Assembly (NCBI GenBank): GCA_025175895.1
Contig: CM046007.1
Location: 25,191,913 to 25,255,912 of the forward strand
DNA from: Wurfbainia villosa
Taxonomy: Eukaryota; Streptophyta; Magnoliopsida; Zingiberales; Zingiberaceae
Direction of reading: 5' to 3'
Length of the DNA: 64,000 nt
The position numbers were made by a program, and so were the translations under genes. Positions 1-11,715 of this stretch are shown here, piece by piece. Each line of letters starts with the position of its first letter. Within the stretch, counting starts at the first letter, position 1. Under the pieces are notes generated by a model. That model was given only the letters and a program-made list of their open reading frames with translations. It was not told the DNA's origin and ran no database searches.

Positions 1-455
1 CAAAAGACTCATCCGGACTTTGAATAAATCCATAAGTCTGGATTTACCTCATCAAAGTGGATGTTCCAAGACCTCGAAGCTTGCTTCAATCCATAAATGG
101 ACCGATTAAGCTTACATACAAGATGCCCTTTGCCCTTAACAATGAATCCCTCTGGTTGCTTCATATAGATGTTTTCCTCAAGACTTCCATTAAGGAAAGC
201 TGTCTTGACATCCTCCTGCCACACCTCATAATCCATATGGGCTGCTATGCATAAGAGCTCCCAGACCTGACTTGAATCCATAGATTCAATCTCAGTATTC
301 ATTGGACTTTGCCAAGATGTTGTATCTATATCTTGGATTGCCTCGTCGTATGTCTAGGGATCAGGTTCATGTTTGCCAGGGACCAAATCAGAAGATTCAC
401 CCAAGAACATGAATTTAAGAGGTTGTCTCACAACCCTCCCACTACGATGAGGTAT
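1..455 (-). pseudogene. E1: integrase-RT linker and start of reverse transcriptase (fragment)
   Basis: This is the pol remnant of an old minus-strand Ty1/copia element. Reading leftwards from 455, it gives the basic linker after integrase (RRSGRVVRQP-like, about 440-400), an acidic stretch, and the start of the RT domain with SQVWEL, the motif DVKTAFLNG, the motif IYMKQPEGF and SIYGLKQASRSWN near the left edge. The RT catalytic YVDD would lie beyond the window start. An in-frame stop near 354 separates linker and RT. The upstream part of the same gene continues at 9900, because E2 is inserted at 455/9895 with a 5-bp target duplication. The protein differs clearly from the alpha family (CKLNRSIYG against CKLRRSIYG, MKQPEGF against MIQPEGF), so it is a separate family. 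Confidence 0.85.
451..455. repeat. E2 target-site duplication (GGTAT; partner 9895-9899)
   Basis: GGTAT directly precedes the left LTR terminus, and the same five bases directly follow the right LTR terminus at 9895-9899. Both flanks then continue as one E1 pol sequence, which confirms a single insertion event. Confidence 0.95.
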
Positions 456-2666
456 TGTTGGGTTTCGGGCACCGCGGCGTGTGTGTGTTCGATCATGTTT
501 CGTAAACATGAGCACAGCGGAAGCAATTAAAAATAATAAATCTATATTTATTACAACACACACAACACACGCATGCTATTACAACAAGTGTAGACATAAC
601 CGTAAATTAAAATTTGCACTAAAAGAAAATTATCTACGTTATACCTTCCGTATGACGTGTAGCGGGAACGACATCAACCGGAACAATCCTCGTAAGAATC
701 GTCTCTATCCGTATCCACGCCGAGCTCCTCGGGATGAATTCGCTAAGTCACGAGCTTCGTCTTCGTACGGGTTACTAGCCTCGTGTTGAAGACGACGTGA
801 TCGAGAGATGATCACGATCCGAATCCAAATTCGGATCCTAAAAACGAGTTCTCAAAACTCGCTTCTCCGGAGAGGTATTCGTCAACCAATTGACGAATCC
901 TTCGTCCTCCACCTCAGAGGATTACCGGAGATCAAATCCCCGGTAAGTTAGGCGCTATCGGAGCTCTAACCATCGTCCAAACGACGCTCCGACAACAAAG
1001 AAACAAGCTGTCCAGAAAAACTGGACAGCTTTTGGTGGAGGAATATAGGCCGGCCAAGGAGAGATGGAAGCTCACCTTATCACCGAACCTAGAGGAGATC
1101 ACCGGAGGGTCGCCGGAGGGTCGCCGGAGGTTCGCCGGCTGAAGCTTGGTCGCCGGCAACAAGTTGGACGGCGGCACAAGAGGTTGGGCGGCGGCACACT
1201 AGGGTTGGCGCCGAAAACCTCCTTCAAGGGGTGGGCGGCAACTCCAAGGGCTAGATTAGGGTTAGGGTTAGGGTTTAAGCCCTATTTTATAGAGAACTAA
1301 TTCTCTTAATGGTTAATGGATCATATCCATAAAGCCCGTTAACCCGCTCCATTAGGATAAGTCAAAATAAACCAAACCATGATGGTTTATTTTAAGTTAA
1401 AACGAACCGACCCAACTTTTGGTTCATTCGTTTAAAATAAACCAAACCCTTTGGTTTATTCTCATCCATTGGATTAGAACCAAACCATTTTGGTCCATCC
1501 ATTATGTCTTCATAAGACATGGCCCATCCACGCTTCCATTGCGACTGAAACAATTTCATGCTCGCTTTATGTTTGGTCCAACCAAACATAGTTTCTCTCG
1601 GCCGAGAATCCCATTCTCAAGCTCGCTTTAAATCCTTCGATTACACTGCAGCGTGTGACCAAATAGGTTCTCGGTTTATGTTGGCCATCTATAATTAACC
1701 ATTAATTATAGAACGATCATGAGTGGCACCTAGTAGTACATCATGATCCCCAATTAACCGACAAGATCAACGATTGATCCAGAACTATTTCTGAAACCCT
1801 TCAGTAGCTCGAATTAATCGTGCCCCATTCCCTTCACTCATCTTATACCCACTTGGTTCAGGACATGGTCTATTGTGTCAGTCCCCACTAGGCTGACTAC
1901 GTCACACCTAGCCCAAGTATCATTTCCTCGTCCTACGGATTCTAGTTACTCCACATGTATCGAAGAGTACCTTACTCTAAACATGTAATGCTTTGGCCAA
2001 AGACTTTAGTAACAATCCGAAGAGAGGCCATGGGTATACATCTCCTCGCAAGGAGTGGTGAATCCTTTATAGGCTATTCAAACACCTTCGATCACTTCGA
2101 CTTATACCCAATCATCCCGGGTCCACATCTCCTTAGAGATGTTTGCTTAAGATGTCAAAGCATAAGTCTCCATGATCAAGATGACTTGAATACCGTAAGT
2201 CAAAGGAACATCGCACTTAAGCCACAGTAAGAACTTCATTGACATATCTATATATGCAAAGAACCATATGAAGTCTTACGGCTGGTCACTCCAATGAACT
2301 AGTTACCATAACTAGCATCCACGATTAACTCCGGACATCACTATGTCTCCAAAGGAGAATCACCGCTTGGATACACCAAGGAGTATACCTGTGCTAGTCT
2401 CGGCGAATTGATGGTGTCCAAATCCATCAATTCATCGACTAGGATAATTCCGATACATCACAATTACACATGTAGAGATACTCACTAGTTGTGATCCAAT
2501 CACAAATTCTCTCATGCCGTGAATCGTATCGTGACATTCAAGAAATGAGTTTAAGATCCAATCAAATACATTAAACATGTATACTCAAATAGTGAATCTT
2601 CATTTATCATATAAATGGTTCATACATAAGGCATTGCCTTAGGACATCTCTCATATATTACTAACA
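456..2666 (-). repeat. E2 3' LTR
   Basis: LTR of 2211 bp. On the minus strand U3 starts at 2666 with TGTTAGTAAT. The TATA box (TATAAAAT) is the complement of 1284-1291, so transcription in the 5' copy would start about 30 bases further left. Downstream lie GC-rich R/U5 sequences with perfect hairpins: AGCTGTCCAG/CTGGACAGCT at 1006-1030, ATTCGTCAA/TTGACGAAT at 877-898, GATCCGAAT/ATTCGGATC at 816-837, CGTGATC/GATCACG at 796-816 and CGTCTTC/GAAGACG at 758-794. The U3 part carries many AAACCAAA/TTTGGTTT inverted motifs and the AT palindrome CTATAATTAA/TTAATTATAG. Confidence 0.95.
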
Positions 2667-2681
2667 GACTCCCACTTGGCC
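2667..2681 (-). promoter_or_regulatory. E2 polypurine tract
   Basis: On the minus strand this reads GGCCAAGTGGGAGTC, immediately upstream of the 3' LTR start. The same tract sits at the equivalent place in E3, E7, E8 and E9. It is the expected primer for plus-strand DNA synthesis. Confidence 0.85.
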
Positions 2682-4300
2682 TAATGCCAATCGCTACAGA
2701 TCCAATACCATAAGCTCTAACATGACCCTCAAACTTACTTTGAGGTAATGCTTTAGTCAAAGGATCCGCTAAGTTCCTTTCAAAGGGGAATTTTCTTGAT
2801 TTGTATTTCGCTTCCTACTGATGATCTCTCGATAAGATGATAGCGGCGAAGTACATGTTTGGATCGTTGATGAGACCTTGGCTCTTTCGCTCGCAATTGC
2901 TCCATTGTTGTCGCAGAGACCTATTGCTTCAACAATGGCCGGAATCACACCAAGTTCATGAACGAACTTCTTGATCCAAACCGCTTCCTTTGTCGCCCGC
3001 CGCAATATATTCTCGCCTCGGTGGTAGAATCCGCCATGATCTCTTGTTTGGAACTTTTCCAACTCATCGCGCCCATTCAAGGTGAACACGTATCCGCATC
3101 GAGACCGAATCATCCTTGTCTGTCTCGAAGCCGCATCGTATACCCGTATCACCATGTCCCCTTCTCCATATATTAGGAACACATCCTTAGTTCTTCTCAA
3201 GTACTTAAGGATCGCCTTAACACCGCCCAATGATCCATTCTCGATCGGATCGGTATCCGCCGTGACACTCGTGAGCATACGATACATCGGGCCTCGTATA
3301 TAACATAGCATACATGATAGATTCTATTATGCGGATGCATAGGGAATCTTACTCATGCAAATCCTCTCATCTTCTCAGGCGCGACACATAGACTTGAAAG
3401 GTGTACCCCATGCCCGATGGTAGGAAACCTTTCTTGGATTCCACATGCTAAACCTCTTTAGCACTGGTCTATATATGTAGACTGCGAAAGACCAAGCAAC
3501 CGTTTCGATCTATCTCTATAGATCTTAATCCCAAGGATGTAGGTTGCTTCTCCCAGGTCTTTCATGGAGAATGTCTTGGATAACCAAACCTTAACTGACT
3601 GTAAGATTGAAACATCGTTTCCTATAAGTAATATGTCATCAACATATAATACTAGGAACACGACTCCACTCCCACTAACCTTCTTGTACACACAAGGTTC
3701 GTTTGGATTTTGTGAGAAATCAAACTTTTTGATCGTCTCATCAAAACGGATATTCTAGCTCCTGGATGCTTGCTTCAATCCATAAATGGACCGTCGCAAT
3801 TTGCATACCTTGGTTTTATCAACCGATGTGAAACCCTCAGGCTGTATCATATACACGTCCTCGAGCAGGTTTCCATTAAGGAAAGCTGTTTTCACATCCA
3901 TCTGTCATATCTCATAATCATAATGAGCCGCTATGGCCAGGAGCATCCGAATGGATTTAAGCATAGCTACAGGCGAATAGGTTTCGTCATAATCAACACC
4001 TTGCTTTTGACGATATCCTTTCGCCACCAATCTAGCCTTATAGGTAATCACATTACCATCCATGTTGATTTTCTTCTTGAAAACCCACTTGCACCCTATA
4101 GGCTTTATGCCTTCAGGTGGGTCAACCAAGTTCCAAACTTGGTTTTCATACATGGAATCCATTTCCGACTTCATGGCATCAAGCCACTTATCCCTTTCTG
4201 AACTTGTCAACACTTCTTCATAACTAGTAGGCTCCTCATCATCAATGAGTAACACGTCGTTCGATTCACTTACGAGAAATCCATATCTCTCGGGAATATT
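2682..4300 (-). pseudogene. E2 pol: reverse transcriptase and RNase H (broken)
   Basis: Minus-strand RT and RNase H remnant. The RT start (TSYEEVLTSSERDKW, GCKWVFKKK, ARLVAKGYRQKQGVDYDETYSPV) is open at 4255-3905. A stop after HYDYEI at 3905 interrupts it, and a second open stretch at 3691-3458 holds the catalytic YVDD (3635-3646) and the conserved LGIKIYRD. RNase H follows at 3311-2769, with the DNNGA motif present but many small indels. The tract 2780-3430 is rich in changes at CAG/CTG sites compared with E7 and E8, so part of the damage may be a sequence artefact. The pol end lies about at 2682, next to the polypurine tract. Confidence 0.85.
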
Positions 4301-5440
4301 GCGTGCTCTACTAGATCTACGAAGATGTGGTGCCTCAATAGGTCCAGCCGATGGCTAATCACTATGAGTCATCGGTCGAGGTGCTTGACCAGGTATCTCT
4401 TCAATGTCTACTGAAGTCTCTTGAACCTCCTCAAGTTCAACGACACTCCCACTATTTTCTTGTAAGAGAAACTCTTTCTCTAGAAACACAGCATTCCTTG
4501 AAACAAACACCTTTTGTTTCAAGGGATGATAGAATTGGTAACCCCTCGTTTCCTTAGGGTATCCAATAAATAGACATTTATCAGACTTAGCAACCAATTT
4601 GTCTGACACAGTCCGCTTCACATAAGCAGGACAACCCCATATCTTCAAGTAAGATAAATGAGGTTTCTTACTAGCCCATATCTCATATGGAGTAGTAGAG
4701 ACTACCTTGGTCAGGACTCTGTTTAACAAGTAAACAGCTGTCTGAAGTGCATAGCCCCAAAAGGACTTGGGAAGATTCGCGTGATTCATCATTGACCTGA
4801 CCATGTCCAACAAGGTCCGGTTTCACCTCTCAGATACACCATTAAGTTGTGGTGTATACGGCGGAGTCCATTGAGACAATATACCATTGTCCCTCAGATA
4901 ATCTAGAAACTCTTGACTCAAGTATTCACCACCTCGATCCGATCGAAGTATTTTAATATTCTTGCCAAGTTGTTTCTCTACTTCATTTCTGAATTCTTTG
5001 AACCTTTCAAAGGCTTCAGACTTGTGTTTCATCAAGAACACATACCCAAACCGTGAGTGATCATCGGTGAAGGTGATGAAGTAGCTATAGCCTCCTAAAG
5101 CTTGAGTTGACATGGGTCCACATACATCAGTATGTATTAGACCTAGCAACTCTTTCACTCGTTCACCCTTTCCATTGAAAGGTAACTTAGTCATCTTGCC
5201 TTTTAAGCATGATTCACATGTATCGTATGAATCCAATTCAAACGATTCCAGAATTCCACATCGGTGTAATTCGGACATGCGTTTCTTACTTGCATGGCCA
5301 AGACGACAATGCCACATATAGGAGTCTAATTGATTATCTTTTCGAGCACGCTTGTTGCTCGCTTCGATATTGAAAATGTCACTGGATACGTCCAACGTAT
5401 AAATACCATTGCTTAAAGTTCGGTCCATAAAGAACTCCAT
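4301..5440 (-). pseudogene. E2 pol: integrase (broken)
   Basis: Minus-strand integrase. The HHCC zinc-binding part (HCRLGH ... CESCLKGK) comes first, then the catalytic core with the aspartates in HTDVCGP and LRSDRGGEY and the glutamate in NGVSER, which is the D,D(35)E arrangement of Ty1/copia integrases. An in-frame stop directly after SER, near 4822, cuts the core from its C-terminal part (NRTLLDMVRSMMNH onward), which stays open at 4813-4355 and carries the GYPKETRGYQFYHP motif. It would integrate the cDNA copy in the nucleus; here it cannot be translated whole. Confidence 0.88.
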
Positions 5441-5828
5441 TCAAAGTTATGTAACAACAATTGTTACTAAAAGTCAAATGGTACCCATTTCTATTTAAAC
5501 AAGAAATAGAAATGATGTTCTTTATCAACGAAGGAACATAAAAGCAAATATCCAGTTCTAAGACAAGTCCTGTAGGGAGTCTCAACAAATACGTTCCGAT
5601 GGCGAGTGAAGCAACCTTTGCTCCATTCCCAACACGTAAATTTGACTCTCCCATGACGAGTCTTCTTCTATTTCTTAGCCCATGTATGTCTTTACATATA
5701 TGTGAGCCACACCCAGTATCCAATACCCAAGTGTCTGAGGAAATAGAATGACAATCAATAACGAAGATTTCTGAAGAAGATGGGACATCTGATGCCTTAT
5801 TCTTCTTCACAGACTCAAGATAAATCTC
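5441..5828 (-). pseudogene. E2 pol: aspartic protease region
   Basis: The protease region follows gag in the same open frame (5379-6146 is open). The active-site triplet DTG is visible in TWVLDTGCGSHIC (codons at 5712-5720), followed by ESNLRVGNGAKVA and LELDICFYVPSLIKNI, typical of Ty1/copia protease and the link to the integrase zinc domain. Unlike E7 and E8, the catalytic DTG is intact here. The protease would cut the Gag-Pol polyprotein inside the virus-like particle. Confidence 0.85.
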
Positions 5829-6404
5829 GCACTTTCTTCGCCAATGGCTCTCCTTGCCATCATGATGGCAAGTTTCCTTTTGTGCTAGTTCTACCTTCTT
5901 AGCCCTTCTCTTCTTTCCCTTCTGCTGTTCCTTTGACTTCCTCTTAGAACCTTTCTTCGAGGAATCAACTAAACAAAGACCCCTGCTCATGCTTTTGAAG
6001 GCTCCACAGTCTTGACATGTTGGCGATACCACAGATGAACCTTCTTGCATCTCGAGGTGAAGAGAAGCTTGGAGACTTGAACCTTCGAATCTCACTTGCT
6101 CATCAAACAACTCATAAAGATGAAGGACTATGGTATGAGCATCCATATGTTCATCTTTGCTTTCATGACTCGGGTACCATTGCCCCTAGCATGATGTAAC
6201 TCACTTGCTCGGAATCACTCACATGTTTACGATGGGCCAAAAATTGGTCGGTGTTGCATCATCACTAGGAGGAAGAGGCGGCTTGAGGACATACACAAGC
6301 TTTTCCGCCTTGAGAACAATTATCAAGTTTCTAAGCCAGTCCAAGAAGTTCGGCCCAGTCAATTTATTCGAATTCAAAATAGAGCGTGAATTCAAAGACA
6401 TCAT
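5829..6404 (-). pseudogene. E2 gag with internal deletion
   Basis: Gag starts with an ATG at 6402-6404 (MMSLNSRSILNSNKLTGPNFLDWLRN), loses frame near 6219, and resumes at 6146 as MDAHTIVLHLYELFDEQ. After EGSSVV about 165 bp present in E3, E7 and E8 are missing. The lost part is the Gag core with the SLPxSF-QFVMNY motif (UBN2-type Gag fold). The CCHC nucleic-acid knuckle lies at 5829-5870 but reads C-HH-D-GKESH-RRK-C, so its second cysteine is replaced by Asp. The basic KKGSKRKSKEQQKGKKRR stretch precedes it. The deletion and the altered knuckle recur in E9. Confidence 0.85.
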
Positions 6405-7677
6405 GATCAGAGATTAACCTAGAAATACAAAGCGAGCATATATATGAAAGATGATTTAAAATGCATCAATATACATTTATAAATCCCATTCATTTTTCGA
6501 ATTCAAAAACCCTTAAAATCACTTCGGGAGATCGTAGGTCCATCTCCGAATGGGCTGATATCCATCATAGATAAGAACAACCTTGGAGTGAGTCCAACAA
6601 GCCATTCTTAGCTATGATGGTGGGTATCAAGTATACCGATTACATATCATGTATATGTAACTATCACAATGTGCTATCAACTAATTGAATGTTTACACAT
6701 ACATTGGGTTGTTAACACATTAACAAGTATGCATCATATGCATAGCACCCAACTTCACCTCTCTTCACATCGACCTTGGAGTGAGTCCAACAAATCGATG
6801 CTCCAAGTTAAAGCCGACCCATTAATCACAAAATAGTTTTAATATGGTTAGAGCGCATTCAACCAATTAGCCAGGCTTGGAGTGAGTCCAACAACACAAA
6901 CTAACGATTGACCTCTGACTCTTACCATATTAGAGTTAAACTATTCCAATGATTTGAACATGTTCAGGTTCGAGCCGGGCTTGGAGTGAGTCCAACAACC
7001 CAAACAAGAAACAGAACTCTGGTTCTAACCATATTAATGGAAGGTGTAGGCTTTAATATTGAGTTAGGGTTTTATGTCTCATCCTCTTTGCATGAAAATA
7101 ACTATTATCTACATGGCATGACATACATGGCATACATCTACATGTCACGACACGCATGGCATAATGTTATGCATCTAATGCAATTACATGGCATACAATT
7201 ATGTCATGTACATAATTTCCTTATTTGTCATAACTATTTATGGAAATAAAATATGTTTAAGATTTGATTCTCCAAATCAAATAATAATTAAATTAGGAAA
7301 TAAATTTCCAAATCTAATCACATATTTTATTCATAGAATTATTTGATTAAGGAAAATCTATTTAGGAAACCAATTTCCTAAATCTTTAAAACTACTTATG
7401 GAAATAAAATATTTTAAGATTTGATTTCCCAAATCAAATCATGATTAAATTAGGAAACAAATTTCCAGAATCTAATCAAATATTTTATTTATGGAAAATA
7501 TCAATTTCCATAAATACTTCCAACTTTCCAAAAGTGGAAGATTTCCATAAATACTTCTAGACTTTCCAAAATTGAAAAATTTCCATAAATACTTCTAAAT
7601 TTCCAAAATTTAGAAAATTTCCAGAAATACATTATGACTATCGCAAAACCATTTTTACGATTATGTGAAACACAACA
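6405..7677 (-). other. E2 untranslated leader with four hairpin motifs
   Basis: About 1.27 kb between primer site and gag, without coding potential. The motif CTTGGAGTGAGTCCAACAA recurs at 6582-6600, 6775-6793, 6876-6894 and 6980-6998; each copy can fold as TTGGA/TCCAA on a five-base loop. The part next to the primer site (7240-7640) is AT-rich and made of degenerate repeats of a 'tatttatggaaat' type unit. The same layout is seen in the other alpha copies. Confidence 0.75.
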
Positions 7678-7693
7678 CAGGCTCGATACCCTT
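7678..7693 (-). promoter_or_regulatory. E2 primer-binding site (tRNA-Met type, degraded)
   Basis: Next to the 5' LTR the minus strand reads GGTATCGAGCC, close to the TGGTATCAGAGCC primer site seen in E9. A small deletion has removed part of the CAGAG core. Confidence 0.7.
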
Positions 7694-9894
7694 TGTTGGG
7701 TTTTGCACTTGCATGGCGTGTGTGTGTTCGATCATGTTTCGTAAACATGAGCACAGTGAAGCAATTAAAAATAATAAATCTATATTTATTACAACACACA
7801 CAACACCGCATGCTATTACAACAAGTGTAGACATAACCGTAAATTAAAATTTGCAATAAAAGAAATTATCTCGTTATACCTTCCGTATGACGTGTAGCGG
7901 GAACGGCATCAACCGGAACGATCCTCGTAAGAATCGTCTCTATCCGTATCCACGCCGAGCACCTCGGGATGACTTCGCTAAGTCACGAGCTTCGTCTTCG
8001 TACGGGTTACTAGCCTCGTGTTGAAGACGACGTGATCGAGAGATGATCACGATCCGAATCCAAATTCGGATCCTAAAAACGAGTTCTCAAAACTCGCTTC
8101 TCCGGAGAGGTATTCGTCAACCAATTGATGAATCCTTCGTCCTCCACCTCAGAGGATTACCGGAGATCAAATCCCCTGTAAGTTAGGCGCTATCGGAGCT
8201 CTAACCGTCGTCCAAACGACGCTCTGACAACAAAGAAACAAGCTGTCCAGAAAAACTGGACAGCTTTTGGTGGAGGAATAGAGGCTGGCCAAGGAGAGAT
8301 GGAAGCTCACCTTATCACCGAACCTAGAGGAGATCACCGGAGGGTCGCCGGAGGTTCGCCGGCTGAAGCTTGGTCGCCGGCAACAAGTTGGACGGCGGCA
8401 CAAGAGGTTGGGCGGCGGCACACTAGGGTTGGCGCCGAAAACCTCCTTCAAGGGGTGGGCGGCAACTCCAAGGGCTAGATTAGGGTTAGGGTTAGGGTTT
8501 AAGCCCTATTTTATAGAGAACTAATTCTCTTAATGGTTAATGGATCATATCCATAAAGCCCGTTAACCCGCTCCATTAGGATAAGTCAAAATAAACCAAA
8601 CCATGATGGTTTATTTTAAGTTAAAACGAACCGAACCAACTTTTGGTTCATTCGTTTAAAATAAACCAAACCCTTTGGTTTATTCTCATCCATTGGATTA
8701 GAACCAAACCATTTTGGTCCATCCATTATGTCTTCATAAGACACGGCCCATCCATGCTTCCATTGCGACTGAAACAATTTCATGCTCGCTTTATGTTTGG
8801 TCCAACCAAACATAGTTTCTCTCGGTCTGAGAATCCCATTCTCAAGCTCGATTTAAATCCTTTCGATTACACTCGTTGTGCGTGTGACCAAATAGGTTCT
8901 CGGTTTATGTTGGCCGTCTATAATTAACCATTAATTATAGAATGATCATGAGTGACACCTAGTAGTATATCATGATCCCCAATTAACCGAAAAGATCAAC
9001 GATTGATCCAGAACTATTTCTGAAACCCTTCAGTAGCTCGAATTAATCGTGCCCCATTCCCTTCACTCATCTTATACCCACTTGGTTCAGGACATGGTCT
9101 ATTGTGTCAGTCCCCACTAGGCTGACTACGTCACACCTAGCCCAAGTATCATTTCCTCGTCCTACGGATTCTAGTTACTCCACATGTATCGAAGAGTACC
9201 TTACTCTAAACATGTAATGCTTTGGCAAGACTTTAGTAACAATCCGACGAGAGGCCATGGGTATACATCTCCTCGCAAAAGTGGTGAATCCTTTATAGGC
9301 TATTCAAACACCTTGATCCGGACTTATACCCAATCATCCGGGTCCACATCTCCTTAGAGATGTTTGCTTAAGATGTCAAAGCATAAGTCTCCATGATCAA
9401 GATGACTTGAATACACATAAGTCAAGAACATCGCACTTAAGCCACGATAAGAACTTCATTGACATATCTATATATGCAAGAGAAACATATGAAGTCTTAC
9501 GGTGGTCACTCCAATGAACTAGTTACCATAACTAGCATCCACGATTAACTCGGACATCACAATGTCTCGGCCCGGTGAGAATCATTTGCTTGGATACACC
9601 AAGGAGTATACCTCGTGCTAGTCTCGACAGAATTGATGGTGTCCAAATCCATCAATTCATCGACTAGGGATAATTCCGATACATCACAATTACACATGTA
9701 GAGATACTCACTAGTTGTGATCCAATCACAAAATCTCTCATGCTATGAATCGTATCGTGGACATTCAGTAAATGAGTTTAAGATCCAATCAAATACATTA
9801 AACATGTATACTCAAATAGTGAATCTTCATTTATCATATAAATGGTCCATACATAAGGCGATTGCCTTAGGACATCTCTCATATATTACTAACA
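7694..9894 (-). repeat. E2 5' LTR
   Basis: LTR of 2201 bp and the promoter copy of E2. The TATA box is the complement of 8508-8515. The perfect 10-bp hairpin AGCTGTCCAG/CTGGACAGCT lies at 8241-8265. It matches the 3' LTR closely over most of its length. The tract 9230-9660 carries clusters of small differences. Confidence 0.95.
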
Positions 9895-9899
9895 GGTAT

Positions 9900-10597
9900 C
9901 ACCTGTGTATCCTTTGTGACACGCGGTGCAGTGACATGTGGTATATCCTCTTGTACCGGTGGTACTAAAGAAGTGACTTCCCCTTTCAACTCCTCCAGAA
10001 TAATTTTTACTCTTGGGCTTGTGGCTCATCTCATAGTCTTCCTCTAGAAATCTGGCATTCGTGTTAACGATCACCCTCTGATCTCTAGGACTATAAAACA
10101 ATCCACCCTTCGTTCCCCTGGGATAGCCAACGAACATGCGTATACATGCGAGGTTCAACTTACGATGTCGCCTTGGCATATGTCACTCCCATATCCGACA
10201 TGTCTTAGACTAGGCTTCACCCAAAATTCGTGGGAGTAGAAGGCAAATGATTTAGATGGAACCAAGTTCGTAATGTACTCGCTTCTAGAGCATATCCCCG
10301 TAACATAATCTTGCAAGTCGAATAACTCATCATCGATCTAACTATCTCCATAAGAGTCCTATTCCTTCACTCGCTACACCATTCTACTAAAAGCAAAGTG
10401 CATAATTGGGATTAATCCACCTGATAAGTTCCTAAACTCTCCCAAGAGGTACTCTCCACGCATCGATCATAGTGTCATCCATATCTTGAATAATTGTCTA
10501 TGAAAGAGACGAAATATTCAAGATCACCTCTTGCGGATAGCCATAGGACCACACAAATCGAACTATTTCTAACACATCTGCTCTATACCCCTTGGCC
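9900..10597 (-). pseudogene. E1 pol: integrase catalytic and C-terminal part (heavily degraded)
   Basis: This continues the E1 pol gene of 1-455. Open at 10179-9900 on the minus strand is a C-terminal integrase piece with RMFVGYPRGTKGGLFYSP and FLEEDYEM, the usual region after the core. Around 10320-10390 a decayed GVSERRNRTLM-like stretch and a SMMSYS match can be read in broken frames. Frameshifts and stops are dense, which fits a copy older than E2 and E3. Confidence 0.75.
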
Positions 10598-10849
10598 TTA
10601 AAAAGGCCTCTTGGTCATCTTACCCTCCAAGCAAGATTCGTAGGTTGGGAGATCCTCCACCACTAATGAACCCAAAGGTCCATCAGCTATCAACCTTTGA
10701 ATTCTGCTTAGGTTAATGTGACCAAGCCTAAAAAGCCAAAGATATGTTTGGTTCATCTTCGAAGATTCTTTTCTCTCATTGGAATTAGAAGATGAGTTAT
10801 TAACTTCAATTTGCATCGTGGGAGGCTTTGTATACAGATTTCCTTTCAA
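10598..10849 (-). pseudogene. E1 pol: integrase zinc-binding (GAG-pre-integrase) domain
   Basis: Minus-strand remnant with YLWLFRLGHINLSRIQRL ... YESCLEGKMTKRPF, the HHCC domain that precedes the catalytic core of Ty1/copia integrase. The first His of the usual W-H-x-R-L-G-H pattern is lost here (WLFRLGH) and the second pair is reduced, so zinc binding would be impaired. The preceding sequence is open but not diagnostic. Confidence 0.78.
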
Positions 10850-11460
10850 TGTACCTGAACAGATATTCTCCCTATTCCTTTTTATAACAACTCTGTCATT
10901 AAAAGAAATAGAATATCCATCTATAATAATTTAGAAACTGAAACTAAATTCTTTCTAAATAAAGGTACATAAAGGGAATTTTTCCAATAAAGTTTTATTT
11001 TTCAAGAGATAAATAAACTTCTCCCATCTGCAATAGCCACCACCTTAGTGGTATTGCCCAAGTAAATGGTAATCTTTCCTCACGCCTTGGTTTCTCGGAA
11101 CCCTCAAGAGTTTTACGCATGATTAGTGGTTCCCGTATCTACACTCCAGGTGCCGGTAGATAACACCGCTAATCATGTTTCAACGACTAGTCCAAAGGGT
11201 ATACCTTTGTTCTGTTTTGGATTGGGACAGTCCTTCTTCCAATGTCCATCATGCTTTTAAGTGAAGTACTTGCCTTTCGGCTTCTTCACTCCTCCCTGAG
11301 ATCCTCCCACCACCTTTGCTCCACCTTGTTTCTTCTTCTTCTTGCCTTTTGGCTTAGAAGTAGAAACCTTTTTGAGCAACAATGGCTTGAGGACACTCAT
11401 CGAAGAGTGCATACTTGTACTCCTTAGCAAATAAGACAATATCTAGATTCTTTTCCAATC
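10850..11460 (-). pseudogene. E1 gag C-terminus and protease (degraded)
   Basis: Reading leftwards, a lysine-rich Gag tail (KPKGKKKKKQGG, open at 11439-11257) runs into a damaged CCHC knuckle. Its second half, DGHWKKDCPNPKQ, is clear, but the first half reads YFT then stop instead of CxxC. About 70 bases on comes GTWSVDTGTTNHA (about 11150-11110), the protease active site with DTG intact, followed by a stop. The spacing of knuckle and DTG matches Ty1/copia Gag-Pol. Confidence 0.75.
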
Positions 11461-11715
11461 AACATTATTTGGGTACAGTAAGTTTATTTCCTTTAGTATC
11501 ATTATAAGTGGACTGAAAGTCATTTTTGAAAATCCTAAGAATCACAATAATCAAAATATTAGATTTCAAATATTATTGATTCCTCAAAACAATAAAATTC
11601 CGAAATCAACCAACACCTCAAAACACCGAGAATATCGCATGCCATGATAGTGTGGACATATACGAATTCTACATTTGTAAGAGGAGATTTTACCCATTAA
11701 TTTTATTATCTTGTC
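11461..11715 (-). repeat. E1: first part of a 560-bp tandem duplication
   Basis: AT-rich sequence without coding signal. From about 11555 to 11715 it matches 21612-21770 almost base for base. The copy resumes after E3 at 21213, so this is the interrupted first unit of a tandem pair with a period of about 560 bp once E3 and its target duplication are removed. The stretch 11461-11554 shows nothing I recognise. Confidence 0.75.
11711..11715. repeat. E3 target-site duplication (TTGTC; partner 21208-21212)
   Basis: TTGTC stands immediately before the LTR terminus at 11716 and again right after the LTR end at 21207. The undisturbed duplicate of the target, with one TTGTC, is seen near 21765-21770 in the second tandem unit. 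Confidence 0.96.

Larger units (their letters stand above)
456..9894 (-). mobile_element. E2: full-length alpha-family Ty1/copia retrotransposon
   Basis: A complete LTR retrotransposon of about 9.44 kb on the minus strand. It is bounded by two direct LTRs (456-2666 and 7694-9894) that begin TGTTAGTAATAT and end CCCAACA when read on the minus strand. The duplicated target GGTAT lies at 451-455 and 9895-9899. The primer site lies inside the right LTR and the polypurine tract inside the left LTR, which fixes the orientation. Gag and pol are all recognisable but broken by frameshifts, stops and a gag deletion, so E2 cannot be autonomous. It sits inside E1 between the integrase and RT coding parts. 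Confidence 0.95.

Noticed and set aside
1250..1276. GGGTTA repeats resembling telomere sequence (also near 8478-8500)
   Set aside because: Only three to four units, located in the LTR next to the expected transcript start; a short telo-box-like motif, not a telomere.
1955..2230. A 91-codon open frame (MYRRVPYSKHV start) recurring in most alpha LTRs
   Set aside because: It is antisense to the element, sits in U3, and varies by frameshift between copies. No known domain; LTR similarity explains its recurrence.
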